Of a stretch of 64,000 bases of DNA, positions 45,542 through 54,646 are shown piece by piece (position 1 is the stretch's first letter; each line of letters begins with the position of its first letter). This DNA is from Mesobacterium_A hydrothermale (GTDB taxonomy: Bacteria > Pseudomonadota > Alphaproteobacteria > Rhodobacterales > Rhodobacteraceae), in the NCBI RefSeq assembly GCF_035818635.1, contig NZ_JAYLLH010000010.1, forward strand, positions 62,001 to 126,000. Direction: 5' to 3'. The notes under the pieces were generated by a model. The model ran no database searches. It was not told the DNA's origin and saw nothing but the letters and a program-made list of their open reading frames with translations. A program made the position numbers and the translations under genes.

Positions 45542-45973
45542 CTATGCCTTGCGCCCATATCGAAGGTAGTGCATCACACCCACCGCAAAACTGGCGCGCG
45601 CGGTATTGTGAAGCAAGGGCAGATCGACCCCCAGGAGAGCGGTTTTCCGAAACGGCGGCAATCGGTCTGTTTCGGTGGCGTCCATGTCGACAACCGCGGC
45701 AATGGCGGCCCCGCTGCAGGCGGGCGCGCGCAGGATGCCGATACCGCGCGCTTCGATCAGGCCAGAGAGCGATTGCGGCGCGGTCATCCAAGGCGCCCCG
45801 TCGCGCAGCGACACCATCACCCGATCATCCGAGACCAACGTCGCGCCCAATGCGATCAGATCCAGCGCCAAGGTCGATTTGCCGCTGCCAGACGCCCCCC
45901 GGATCAGCAGGCCACGGTCGTTCAGCGCCACGGCGCTGGCATGAAGGACACAAGGGGGCTTGGCGTCAGCCAC
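45542..45973 (-). CDS. hprK: HPr kinase/phosphorylase, short alphaproteobacterial form
   Basis: Phosphorylates HPr on the regulatory serine. Only 143 aa: the C-terminal kinase domain alone, as in other alphaproteobacteria (Firmicutes forms are about 310 aa). The P-loop GASGSGKS is at residues 26-33, followed by LVSDDRVMV and a RGIGIL segment (EARGIGILRAPA) that matches the family signature. It lies between chvG and rapZ with short spacers. Confidence 0.92.
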   Translation of the reverse strand: MADAKPPCVLHASAVALNDRGLLIRGASGSGKSTLALDLIALGATLVSDDRVMVSLRDGAPWMTAPQSLSGLIEARGIGILRAPACSGAAIAAVVDMDATETDRLPPFRKTALLGVDLPLLHNTARASFAVGVMHYLRYGRKA

Positions 45974-45982
45974 CCTGCCGGA

Positions 45983-47707
45983 TCACACCGGCAGGCCGAC
46001 AACGAAACGTGCGCCCAGCGGTTCCGAGGTCGCATCGACCTCTGTCGGGCGGATATTTTCGGCCCAGATCACGCCGCCATGCGCTTCAACGATCTGCTTC
46101 GAAATCGCGAGGCCAAGGCCCGAATTGTTACCGAAGTCACTGTCCGGGCGGCTGGTGTAGAACCGCTTGAAGATCTTGGCCAGCGCATCTTCGGGAATGC
46201 CGGGTCCGGTGTCTTCGACCACCACCAGAACGCGGTTGTCCCGGCGCCGCGCCCACAGGCGGATCGCATCGCCATCCTCGCAGAAGGAAATCGCGTTTGT
46301 GATCAGGTTGACAAAGACCTGCGCCAGTCGCGGTTCCAACCCATGGATGTTGATCGGGCGGTCGGGCAGATCGGTGATGAACTCAATCCCTTTCTTGCGC
46401 GCGTCTTCACCCAGGAACTGGCTGAGGTTGTCGAGCATGTCGAGCAGGTTGAATTCAACCTCTTCTTCCTTGACCAGTTCGCTGTCCAGACGCGAGGCGT
46501 TGGAGATATCGCTGACAAGGCGGTCAAGGCGACGCACGTCATGTTCGATGACCGTCATCAGCTTTTCGCGGTGTTCATCTTTCTTGACCATGCGCAAAGA
46601 GCCGATGGCCGAACGCAGCGATGCCAAGGGATTCTTGATTTCATGTGCCACGTCGGCGGCGAACTGTTCATTGCTGTCGATCCGGTCGTAGAGCGCCCCG
46701 ACCATGCCGCGCAAAGCCCCCGACAGCCGTCCGATTTCATCGGGCCGCGCGGTCAGGTCAGGAATGCGGATACGGCCCTTGGCCACGTTCGATGTGTTGC
46801 GGTCGCGACCGATTTCGGCAGCGTCGGCAAGATCGGAAATCGGGTTGGCGATCGTCGACGCCAGGATCAGCGACAGGCCAATCGACACCAGCGTGGCGAT
46901 CATGAACATCTGCAGGACACGTTCACGTTCGGCACGCACTGCGGCATCGATTTCAGCCGCCGGTGCGACAAGACCGATGGTGCCGACAATGGCATCGCCC
47001 TGCCGCACCGGGGAAACGGCGGTGAACAGGGTCTGGCCCTGATCGCCAGTGCCGCTTTCGACGCGGGTCAAGGTCGGATCACCGGACTGGATCATGTCGC
47101 GCAGCCGCTCTTCCAGCGACATTTGCGGCGTGTCGTCGAACAGGCTGAACAGGCCTGCAACGGTCTGCCAAAGGCCGTTCAGGAAATCGGTAATGACCGT
47201 CGGCTGTTCGCTGGGATCGTTTTCAGCGGTTACCGTCTTGATCTGGCGGCCCATGCCTTCGCCCACCAGGAATGCGGCCGTGTCGAAAACCAGCACTTGC
47301 ACCCCGGCCGGCAAGTCCATGCCGCGCAGGGTACCGTCAACATCAATGCCTTCGCCGGTGCCAAGGTTGACTTGCGGGCTGGCCGGGAACTGCGCCTCGA
47401 ACACATCGGCGATCAGTTCGACCTCGGTCACCATGCTGTCGACACGCTGGATCGCCAGGCTGTCGCGCGAGGAATTGAGATACAGGATTCCCGCAACCAG
47501 CACGTTCAACGCGATCAGGTTGAACGTGATGATCTTGCGTGTCAGCGGAGAGCGGTTGAGCGAGAACAGGCCACGCCGCGCGCGATGCGCCTGCATTTCC
47601 TTTTCCACGGTGCTGTCCGGGGCGACCCAATCGTCGCCCAGAACAACGTCCGCATCATCGGAGTGTCCGCCACCACCGCGCATATTGATCCTTTCGGCCA
47701 GCGCCAT
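45983..47707 (-). CDS. chvG: Sensor histidine kinase ChvG (ExoS-like)
   Basis: Membrane sensor of 574 aa. It has a cytoplasmic N-terminal stretch, TM1 at about residues 59-78, a periplasmic sensor domain to about 262, TM2 at about 266-285, and HAMP. The HisKA phosphoacceptor is His355 in ADVAHEIKNPLASLRS. The ATPase domain has NLITNAISFCEDG, EDTGPGIPEDALAKIF and NNSGLGLAISKQIVEAHGG. ChvG responds to acidity and envelope state and phosphorylates ChvI, whose gene lies 4 bp upstream but is frameshifted as given. Confidence 0.95.
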   Translation of the reverse strand: MALAERINMRGGGGHSDDADVVLGDDWVAPDSTVEKEMQAHRARRGLFSLNRSPLTRKIITFNLIALNVLVAGILYLNSSRDSLAIQRVDSMVTEVELIADVFEAQFPASPQVNLGTGEGIDVDGTLRGMDLPAGVQVLVFDTAAFLVGEGMGRQIKTVTAENDPSEQPTVITDFLNGLWQTVAGLFSLFDDTPQMSLEERLRDMIQSGDPTLTRVESGTGDQGQTLFTAVSPVRQGDAIVGTIGLVAPAAEIDAAVRAERERVLQMFMIATLVSIGLSLILASTIANPISDLADAAEIGRDRNTSNVAKGRIRIPDLTARPDEIGRLSGALRGMVGALYDRIDSNEQFAADVAHEIKNPLASLRSAIGSLRMVKKDEHREKLMTVIEHDVRRLDRLVSDISNASRLDSELVKEEEVEFNLLDMLDNLSQFLGEDARKKGIEFITDLPDRPINIHGLEPRLAQVFVNLITNAISFCEDGDAIRLWARRRDNRVLVVVEDTGPGIPEDALAKIFKRFYTSRPDSDFGNNSGLGLAISKQIVEAHGGVIWAENIRPTEVDATSEPLGARFVVGLPV

Positions 47708-47710
47708 GGC

Positions 47711-48402
47711 TTACTCTTCGTTGTAACGATACCCGATGCCGTACAGTGTCTCGATCGCCGAAAACTCCGGATCGACCGACCGCATCTTCTTGCGTAGACG
47801 TTTGATGTGGCTGTCGATGGTCCGGTCATCGACATAGACCTGATCGTCATAGGCCACGTCCATCAGCTGATCGCGCGATTTGACGAAGCCGGGGCGCTGT
47901 GCCAGGGCCTGCAAAAGCAGGAATTCCGTCACGGTCAGCGATACTTCCAGACCTTTCCAGGTCACGGCGTGGCGCAACGGGTCCATCGAAAGATGGCCGC
48001 GGACCATGATCTTGCTTTCCTCGGTATCGGCAACGACATCGCGTCCTGACGGCGCAGCAGCGCGCGGATACGTTCGACCAGCAGGCGCTGGCTGAAGGGC
48101 TTCTTGACATAGTCGTCAGCCCCCATGCGCAGGCCAAGCACCTCGTCGATCTCATCGTCTTTCGAGGTCAGGAAGATCACCGGCATGGCAGATTTCTGAC
48201 GCACACGCTGAAGCAAATCCATGCCATCCATGCGCGGCATCTTGATGTCGAAGACCGCCATGTCGGGCATCTTCTTGTTGAACGCGTCAAGCGCGGCCTG
48301 ACCGTCGTTATACGTGTCGACCTCGAACCCCTCCGCCTCGAGCGTCATAGACACCGATGTCAGAATATTCCTGTCATCGTCCACAAGGGCGATCTTGGAC
48401 AT
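47711..48402 (-). pseudogene. chvI: Response regulator ChvI, split by a one-base deletion
   Basis: OmpR-type regulator paired with ChvG. The first frame from 48402 ([20 protein letters not shown]) gives an intact receiver domain with phospho-Asp52 ([13 protein letters not shown]) and YVKKPF. After RALLRRQDA it leaves the family sequence and stops at 47962. The winged-helix domain continues in another frame ([16 protein letters not shown] to GIGYRYNEE, stop at 47711). The switch is at about 48040/48041: adding one base there restores a normal 230-aa ChvI. Either a real mutation or a sequencing error. AAGGA lies 8 bases before the ATG. Confidence 0.9.
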
Positions 48403-48468
48403 GGCATTTTCCTTATACTGCTCTTTTTGACCTGCACTGCGCGTGGCATTTGCCAGCATTTTTTTGGC

Positions 48469-48497
48469 ACTATGCCGCTTTTTTCACTTTACAACAA
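48469..48497 (-). promoter_or_regulatory. Candidate promoter of the chvI operon
   Basis: On the minus strand TTGTTG (48497-48492) is followed after 17 bases by CATAGT (48474-48469), 67 bases ahead of the chvI ATG. It lies in the 380-bp divergent gap to pckA (48403-48782). The pckA side has a repeated CGCTA word around 48615-48650 but no promoter I can fix. Confidence 0.35.
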
Positions 48498-48782
48498 TCC
48501 CTAAGTGCGAATCACGGTCGAGTCGCTCGCCCATCAGACCGAAAATTTCGTAATGAATGGCTAAATTGCCTCACTTACGCCGCACACTCCCGCCTCAGGC
48601 GAAACTTGGTTGCGCTAAACCCGGCGTGCTATCGCTAACTGCGCTATTGCGCCCTGTTCCTGTCATAAAGCCCCGTGATACAAACCGCGCCATCCCCTGT
48701 ACGACGCAGCGGAAGGCGGCGCTGATCGGCGCCAGCAATAACGGAACGCCGCCCAAAAGGCGCGGTTTGAGGAGCTTGGCAT

Positions 48783-50381
48783 ATGACATTTGGACGGGTG
48801 AACCCCAATTTCCGGCTGGAAGACCAGGGAATCGAGGGGCTGGGCAATGTCTATTACAACCTGATGGAGCCGGCGCTGATCGAGGCAGCGTTGAAAAAAG
48901 GCGAAGGCACGCTTGGCAAGGGCGGTGCCTTCCTGGTCACCACGGGCAAATTCACTGGCCGGTCGCCCAAGGACAAGCACATTGTCAAGACCGACAGCGT
49001 GGCAGACACCATCTGGTGGGAAAACAACGCCGAGATGTCGCCCGAAGGGTTTGACGCGCTTTACGAAGACATGCTGACCCATATGGCCGGCAAGGACTAC
49101 TTCGTGCAGGACCTGACCGGCGGTGCCGATCCGAAATACGCCATCGACGTGCGTTTCGTGACCGAACTGGCCTGGCATGGCGTGTTCATCCGCCACATGA
49201 TGCGCCGCCCCGCGCGCGAGGATCTGGACAGCTTCACCGCCGATTGGACCGTGATCAACTGCCCCACCTTCCAAGCCAATCCGGAGCGTCACAACTGCCG
49301 CACCGAAACCGTCATCGCGATGAACTTCGACAAGAAGATGATCCTGATCGGCGGCACCGAATATGCTGGCGAAAACAAGAAATCCATTTTCACCCTGCTG
49401 AACTACATCCTGCCCGGCAAAGGCATCATGGCGATGCACTGCTCGGCCAACCACGCCAAGGGCAACCCGGTGGACACCGCCGTGTTCTTTGGCCTGTCCG
49501 GCACCGGCAAGACCACCCTGTCGGCCGACCCCGAGCGCGTGCTGATCGGCGATGACGAACACGGCTGGTCGGATCGTGGTACCTTCAACTTCGAAGGCGG
49601 CTGCTATGCCAAGACCATCAACCTGTCCGCCGAGGCAGAGCCGGAAATCCACGCCACCACCGAAAAGTTCGGTACCGTGATCGAAAACATGACCTTCGAT
49701 CCGGAAACTTTCGACCTGAACTTCGAAGATGACAGCCTGACGGCCAACATGCGTTGCGCCTATCCGCTGCACTACATCTCGAACGCTTCGGAAAACGCGC
49801 TGGGTGGCCATCCGAAAAACATCATCATGCTGACCTGTGACGCCTTTGGCGTTCTGCCGCCGATCGCGCGGCTGACCCCGGCGCAGGCGATGTACCACTT
49901 CCTGTCTGGCTTCACCTCCAAGGTTGCCGGAACCGAGCGCGGCGTGACCGAGCCCGAACCCACCTTCAGCACCTGCTTTGGCGCGCCCTTCATGCCGCGT
50001 CGTCCCGAAGCCTATGGCAACCTGCTGCGCGAAAAGATCGCCAAGCACGGCGCAACCTGCTGGCTGGTGAACACCGGCTGGACCGGCGGCGCCTATGGCA
50101 CCGGCTCGCGGATGCCGATCAAGGCCACCCGCGCGCTGCTGCACGCAGCCCTGAACGGCTCGCTCGCGGCGGCAGAGTTCCGCAAGGATCCGAACTTCGG
50201 CTTCGACGTGCCGGTGCATGTCGAAGGTGTGCCGGAACTGCTTCTGGACCCGCGCAAGACCTGGGACGACAAGGCGGCCTATGACGCGCAGGCACAGAAA
50301 CTGGTTGCGATGTTCGCCGACAACTTTGAACAGTACGTGCCCTATATCGATGACGACGTGAAAGCCGCCGCGATCGGCTGA
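48783..50381 (+). CDS. pckA: Phosphoenolpyruvate carboxykinase (ATP)
   Basis: First committed step of gluconeogenesis: oxaloacetate plus ATP to PEP, CO2 and ADP. It is 532 aa with the kinase-1a P-loop [11 protein letters not shown] from residue 237, [13 protein letters not shown] (kinase-2) and [14 protein letters not shown] near the N-terminus. Divergent from chvI, as in rhizobia, where ChvGI and the PTS proteins influence it. The stop overlaps the next start by one base (TGATG). Confidence 0.97.
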   Translation: MTFGRVNPNFRLEDQGIEGLGNVYYNLMEPALIEAALKKGEGTLGKGGAFLVTTGKFTGRSPKDKHIVKTDSVADTIWWENNAEMSPEGFDALYEDMLTHMAGKDYFVQDLTGGADPKYAIDVRFVTELAWHGVFIRHMMRRPAREDLDSFTADWTVINCPTFQANPERHNCRTETVIAMNFDKKMILIGGTEYAGENKKSIFTLLNYILPGKGIMAMHCSANHAKGNPVDTAVFFGLSGTGKTTLSADPERVLIGDDEHGWSDRGTFNFEGGCYAKTINLSAEAEPEIHATTEKFGTVIENMTFDPETFDLNFEDDSLTANMRCAYPLHYISNASENALGGHPKNIIMLTCDAFGVLPPIARLTPAQAMYHFLSGFTSKVAGTERGVTEPEPTFSTCFGAPFMPRRPEAYGNLLREKIAKHGATCWLVNTGWTGGAYGTGSRMPIKATRALLHAALNGSLAAAEFRKDPNFGFDVPVHVEGVPELLLDPRKTWDDKAAYDAQAQKLVAMFADNFEQYVPYIDDDVKAAAIG

Positions 50382-50917
50382 TGCGCCGCGCCGCACTCAC
50401 GCTTTTGCTGGCCAGCCTCGGGACCACCGGGGCTGGCCAGTCCGTTTCCGACAGCCCGGTCGCGTTAGTTGACTACGGCATTTTCTGCCCGTTCGAACAC
50501 ACTGGCGAAAGCCGCCCCGCCCCTGATACCGAAAACGGTCAGGTGTTTCTTGTCGATCACGCGCGCGAGGTCGATATCCGGGGTGACACCGTGCCGGCGA
50601 TCCTGGGCTTTGCCTTTGGCATCCGATACCGGCTGGAACCGGGCGTCAACCTGCCCCCCACCCGTGTCATCGTCACCCATCCACCGCTTGGAGCGGCAGG
50701 CATGACGCGCCAATCCTGGGACTTTCGGCCCAACCCCGGCGACATCGCGGTATCGCTGTTCAGCTTTGACATGCCCTATGAAATGGTACCCGGTGACTGG
50801 AGCTTTTTGCTGACCGACGGCACCCGCACCTACCTGGAGCGCCGCTTTCGCGTGGTTCCGGGCGACCAGATGCCCTGGGTTTTCGATCTGTGCCAGGGCC
50901 CTGCGCCAATGTCCTGA
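50381..50917 (+). CDS. Secreted DUF3859-family protein
   Basis: 178 aa with an N-terminal signal peptide (RRAALTLLLASLGTTGAGQS, cleavage near residue 19) and a single beta-rich domain: LVDYGIFCPFEHTGES, LGFAFGIRYRLEPG and PGDWSFLLTDGTRTYLERRF. This pattern fits DUF3859. Two cysteines (in GIFCPF and DLCQG) could form a disulfide. It is translationally coupled to pckA, although the functional link is unclear. Confidence 0.72.
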   Translation: MRRAALTLLLASLGTTGAGQSVSDSPVALVDYGIFCPFEHTGESRPAPDTENGQVFLVDHAREVDIRGDTVPAILGFAFGIRYRLEPGVNLPPTRVIVTHPPLGAAGMTRQSWDFRPNPGDIAVSLFSFDMPYEMVPGDWSFLLTDGTRTYLERRFRVVPGDQMPWVFDLCQGPAPMS

Positions 50918-50921
50918 CGGA

Positions 50922-51689
50922 TCAGAACACGGCGCGGCGGATCAGGTTCAGAGCGGCAATCAACAGAATGAACAGCGTGGCACGCCGAAAGGCGCGTTGG
51001 TCGATGCGGTCATGAATCAATCCGCCCAGCCACATGCCGATCACAGCGGGCACGATCAGGATGGCCGAAAATTTCGCGGTCTCGGCGTTCAGCACACCCG
51101 AGCCGATGTGCGCCACCGTCAGCGCCACCGCGCCCAGGCCATAGATCACGCCCTGCACACGGATCTGTTCGCGTTTTTCGGTACCCAGCGCGGTCAGATA
51201 AGCCACGGTCGGCGGCCCCCAGACACCGGACATGCCGCCAACGAACCCAGCCACCGCGCCAATCACGCCTTCCAGGACCGGCCGGCTGCCCGGTGCCAGA
51301 ACAGGTTGCCAGCCAAAGATTTGCAGCAGACAAAACAGCGCCACCGGCCCGCCGATCACAAGGTACATGACCTTTGCCGGCAGAAGGCTGACCATTTGGG
51401 CCGAGGCCAACAGGAACACCAGCCCGATCAGCAGGAAGACCCGGAATTTCATGATCGACTGCCAGGCCGCCTTGGCCCCCTGCCGCAGCGCCTGCATCCC
51501 GTTGGTCACCACCGTTGGCAGGATCAGCCCTGCAAGCGCCAGTTCCGGCGGCATGAACGTGGTCAGGCCCGAAACAAGGATCATCGGCATGGCAAAACCC
51601 ACCATCCCCTTGACCACCCCAGCGGCCAGCGCGACCGAGCAGGCGACAAGCAGAATCAACGAGGGTTCAAACAGCGCAGCGGTATCCAT
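50922..51689 (-). CDS. TauE/SafE-family sulfite/organosulfonate exporter
   Basis: A 255-aa inner-membrane protein with about eight helices. Family features: the N-terminal GVVKGMVGFAMPMILVSGL, the internal repeat AVAGFVGGMSGVWGPPTVAY with the conserved G-x-x-G-P-P motif, and the last helix after LIHDRIDQRAFRRATLF. Members export sulfite, sulfoacetate or other small anions. Convergent with the DUF3859 gene (4-bp gap). Confidence 0.88.
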   Translation of the reverse strand: MDTAALFEPSLILLVACSVALAAGVVKGMVGFAMPMILVSGLTTFMPPELALAGLILPTVVTNGMQALRQGAKAAWQSIMKFRVFLLIGLVFLLASAQMVSLLPAKVMYLVIGGPVALFCLLQIFGWQPVLAPGSRPVLEGVIGAVAGFVGGMSGVWGPPTVAYLTALGTEKREQIRVQGVIYGLGAVALTVAHIGSGVLNAETAKFSAILIVPAVIGMWLGGLIHDRIDQRAFRRATLFILLIAALNLIRRAVF

Positions 51690-51756
51690 GCGGGATCTCT
51701 ATCACCTTCCATGCTCGCTGCACTGCAAAAATTGGACGCGCAACTTTCATACAATC

Positions 51757-51772
51757 ACCAACCTTTGTTGGT
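51757..51772. promoter_or_regulatory. Inverted repeat upstream of mcd
   Basis: ACCAAC / GTTGGT with a 4-base CTTT spacer, followed by ATTTTTGTTG, 65 bases ahead of the mcd ATG and in an unusually AT-rich stretch. It could be an operator controlling mcd, or an attenuator because of the T-run. No regulator can be named. Confidence 0.4.
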
Positions 51773-51836
51773 ATTTTTGTTGCGCTGCAACTGCGAAGGC
51801 CCTATGTGGAAGGTCAACAGAAAAGGAATGTGATTC

Positions 51837-53525
51837 ATGGCACATGACGGACAGGATCTGACGCTCTCCGGCAGCCCCGTGCTGGCCGACCTTTTGCAAC
51901 TGACCAAGGCGGCGATTGCCCCGGTTGAACAAGTGCTGGACACCGCCAAGGCGCGCGTTCGCGCGATGGTCGAGGTCGACGGCCGCGTTTCCGGCGCCAA
52001 GCTGGAAGAGAACCAGACCGCCGCCCACGGGTTGGCCTGGGTAGCGACATATGTCGAATCGCTGCGCCAGATGCAGAACTGGGCGGAGCGTCTGGAAGGC
52101 AATGGCCAGTTCGGCGAAGTCGAACAACTGATCCTTCAGATCGCGTTCGGTGAATACCTCTGGCAGCTGTACGGCGGCATTGCGATGAACCAGGGCGAGG
52201 TCATCCGCCTGCAGGATCTGGGTCTGGACCAGGACGACCAGCGCGCCCTGCTGGTGCCCGAGGTCATGACCCTGACCCAGTCCGCGAACAGCCCCGCCGC
52301 CCGTGCCCGCCTTGTCGAACTGATGCAGGAACGCAAGGCAGAGATCACCGTGGGGAAGACCGGGCTCGAGGACGAGCTGGAAATGATCCGCGAACAGTTC
52401 CGCCGCTTCGCGTTGGACAAGGTTGAGCCCTTTGCCCACGAATGGCACCTCAAGGACGAGCTGATCCCCATGGAAATCATCGAGGAACTGGCGGAAATGG
52501 GCGTTTTCGGCCTGACCATCCCCGAGGAATACGGCGGGTTCGGCCTGTCCAAAGCCTCCATGGTCGTGGTGTCGGAAGAACTGTCGCGCGGCTATATCGG
52601 TGTCGGTTCGCTGGGCACCCGGTCTGAAATCGCGGCAGAGCTGATCCTGGCCGGCGGTACCGAGGAACAGAAGGAAAGCTGGCTGCCTCGCATCGCCAGC
52701 GCCGAGATCCTGCCGACCGCCGTCTTCACCGAACCCAACACCGGGTCCGACCTTGGCAGCCTGCGCACCCGCGCGGTCAAGGATGAAAACGGCGACTACA
52801 AGATCACCGGCAACAAGACCTGGATCACCCACGCCGCCCGCACCCACGTTATGACGCTGCTGGCGCGCACCGATCCCGACACCACCGACTATCGCGGGCT
52901 GTCGATGTTCCTGGCCGAAAAGACCCCGGGCACCGATGAAAACCCGTTCCCAACCGAAGGCATGACCGGCGGCGAAATCGAAGTTCTGGGCTATCGCGGC
53001 ATGAAGGAATACGAACTGGGTTTCGACAACTTCCATGTGAAGGGCGAAAACCTGCTGGGCGGCGAAGAGGGCAAGGGCTTCAAACAGCTGATGCAAACCT
53101 TCGAATCCGCCCGCATCCAGACCGCAGCCCGCGCCGTGGGCGTGGCGCAGGCCGCGCTTGATGTCGGCATGCAATATGCCGAGGACCGCAAGCAGTTCGG
53201 CAAATCGCTGATCAATTTCCCCCGCGTGGCCGGCAAGCTGGCGATGATGGCGGTGGAAATCATGGTGGCGCGGCAGCTGACCTACTTCTCGGCCTGGGAA
53301 AAGGACCACGACCGCCGCTGCGACCTTGAGGCCGGCATGGCCAAGCTGCTGGGCGCCCGCGTCGCCTGGGCCGCGGCGGACAACGCGTTGCAAATCCACG
53401 GCGGGAACGGGTTCGCCTTGGAATACAAGATTTCGCGAATCCTGTGCGATGCCCGCATCCTCAACATCTTTGAAGGGGCCGCAGAAATTCAGGCGCAGGT
53501 GATCGCACGTCGCTTGCTGGGCTAA
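51837..53525 (+). CDS. mcd: (2S)-methylsuccinyl-CoA dehydrogenase
   Basis: FAD enzyme converting methylsuccinyl-CoA to mesaconyl-CoA in the ethylmalonyl-CoA pathway, passing electrons to EtfAB. At 562 aa it is far longer than ordinary acyl-CoA dehydrogenases (about 380). The first 170 residues form a helical extension, a feature of Mcd, followed by the full ACAD fold: FTEPNTGSDLGSLRTRAV, WITHAARTHVMTLLARTD, and a C-terminal FEGAAEIQAQVIARRLLG with the catalytic-type glutamate. The assignment rests on length and extension; another long ACAD is possible. Confidence 0.85.
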   Translation: MAHDGQDLTLSGSPVLADLLQLTKAAIAPVEQVLDTAKARVRAMVEVDGRVSGAKLEENQTAAHGLAWVATYVESLRQMQNWAERLEGNGQFGEVEQLILQIAFGEYLWQLYGGIAMNQGEVIRLQDLGLDQDDQRALLVPEVMTLTQSANSPAARARLVELMQERKAEITVGKTGLEDELEMIREQFRRFALDKVEPFAHEWHLKDELIPMEIIEELAEMGVFGLTIPEEYGGFGLSKASMVVVSEELSRGYIGVGSLGTRSEIAAELILAGGTEEQKESWLPRIASAEILPTAVFTEPNTGSDLGSLRTRAVKDENGDYKITGNKTWITHAARTHVMTLLARTDPDTTDYRGLSMFLAEKTPGTDENPFPTEGMTGGEIEVLGYRGMKEYELGFDNFHVKGENLLGGEEGKGFKQLMQTFESARIQTAARAVGVAQAALDVGMQYAEDRKQFGKSLINFPRVAGKLAMMAVEIMVARQLTYFSAWEKDHDRRCDLEAGMAKLLGARVAWAAADNALQIHGGNGFALEYKISRILCDARILNIFEGAAEIQAQVIARRLLG

Positions 53526-53553
53526 GGCCAACGTCTTGCCCATCCTGAACAGT

Positions 53554-53584
53554 CCCGCCTGTCCCCCCGACAGGCGGGCTTTTC
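53554..53584 (+). terminator. Intrinsic terminator after mcd
   Basis: Perfect 10-bp stem CCCGCCTGTC / GACAGGCGGG with a 5-base loop, followed by CTTTTC, 29 bases after the mcd stop. Confidence 0.88.
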
Positions 53585-53686
53585 ATTCGTGGCGGGCCAC
53601 AGTTTCCCTTGCAATCTGATCCGGATCAATGCCGCATTGCGGCACCCGTGTTTTTCAGAGCCAAATTCAGTCAAAGGAGACCCCCG

Positions 53687-54022
53687 ATGTCCGCAACCGA
53701 AGATCTTGCCACCAAACGCAACCAGCTGCGCAACCTGCGCAAGGCCATTCCCGACACCTTCGCCGGATTCGTTGCAATGGAACAGGCCGCGTCGGCCGAT
53801 GGTGCGCTGTCCAAGAAGCAAAAGGAATTCATTGCCCTTGGCATCGCCGTCGCCATGCGTTGCGAAGCCTGCATCGTCAGCCACGCCAAGGCGCTGGTCA
53901 GCGTTGGCGCAACCCGCGAAGAAGTTGTCGAAGTCTTGGGCACCAGCATCCAGATGTCGGGTGGCCCGGGCCTGATGTATGCCGGTAAAGCGTTGGAAAT
54001 ATTTGACGAATTTACCGCCTAA
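53687..54022 (+). CDS. AhpD-like carboxymuconolactone decarboxylase-family protein
   Basis: 111 aa with the AhpD-type redox motif CEAC-x3-H (AMRCEACIVSHAKALV), suggesting thiol peroxidase-linked or general antioxidant activity rather than decarboxylation. AAAGGAG lies 8 bases upstream of the ATG. It precedes the EF-hand cluster in the same direction but with an 87-bp gap, so operon membership is uncertain. Confidence 0.87.
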   Translation: MSATEDLATKRNQLRNLRKAIPDTFAGFVAMEQAASADGALSKKQKEFIALGIAVAMRCEACIVSHAKALVSVGATREEVVEVLGTSIQMSGGPGLMYAGKALEIFDEFTA

Positions 54023-54109
54023 AGGTGCGACATTCTGTACGCGACGGGATGGGACATATTCCTCGTATAAGATATATCAAATCAACAATACAAACGAAGG
54101 ATATCCCCT

Positions 54110-54619
54110 ATGATCCGTCCCCTCGCAATCACCGCTCTTGTTCTGTCCACTGGCATGGCTTTCGCCCAGCAAGGCAACCCCGGTGGTCACTTCGTGGAAA
54201 ACTGGGACCTGAACGGCGACGGTCAGGTCACGTTGGAAGAAGCCACCGAACGCCGGGGTGATGTGTTCACGACGTTTGACAGCGACGAGAACGGCATTTT
54301 GACTGCCGAAGAATACGACCTGTTCGACGAAGCCCGCGCCAACGACATGGAAAACAACGGCATGGGCCACGGCAATGGCGGCGGTCAAGGCCAGGGTCAG
54401 GGTAAAGGCCAAGGTCAGGGTGGCGGTCAGGGTCACGGCCACGGCGCCGCTGACGGCATGCGCAACCCCGCCAACGGGATGCTGCGCGAATTCACCGACG
54501 CAAACGGCGATGGCGAAGTCACCCGCGACGAATTCATCGCCTCTGTTCCCGTATGGTTCGAAAACATGGATCGCAACGGCGATGGTGTTGTGACCGTCGC
54601 CGATTTTGGCCGCAACTGA
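54110..54619 (+). CDS. Secreted EF-hand protein with Gly/Gln/His-rich insert
   Basis: 169 aa, exported (MIRPLAITALVLSTGMAFA signal). Four canonical 12-residue EF-hand loops: D33-E44 (DLNGDGQVTLEE), D57-E68, D130-E141 (DANGDGEVTRDE) and D154-D165. Between loop pairs, residues 84-112 form a low-complexity stretch built from GQGQGKGQ-type repeats ending GHGHG, which could bind additional metal or interact with a partner. No proline at loop position 2, so not lanmodulin-like. Paralogous to the next gene. Confidence 0.85.
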   Translation: MIRPLAITALVLSTGMAFAQQGNPGGHFVENWDLNGDGQVTLEEATERRGDVFTTFDSDENGILTAEEYDLFDEARANDMENNGMGHGNGGGQGQGQGKGQGQGGGQGHGHGAADGMRNPANGMLREFTDANGDGEVTRDEFIASVPVWFENMDRNGDGVVTVADFGRN

Positions 54620-54646
54620 TTGCCCTCCGTCAGAAAGTACGAACCG

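Noticed and set aside
54110..54619. Lanthanide-binding lanmodulin-like protein
   Set aside because: The EF-hand loops lack the proline at position 2 that marks lanmodulin, and no methanol dehydrogenase genes are nearby; treated as generic EF-hand.
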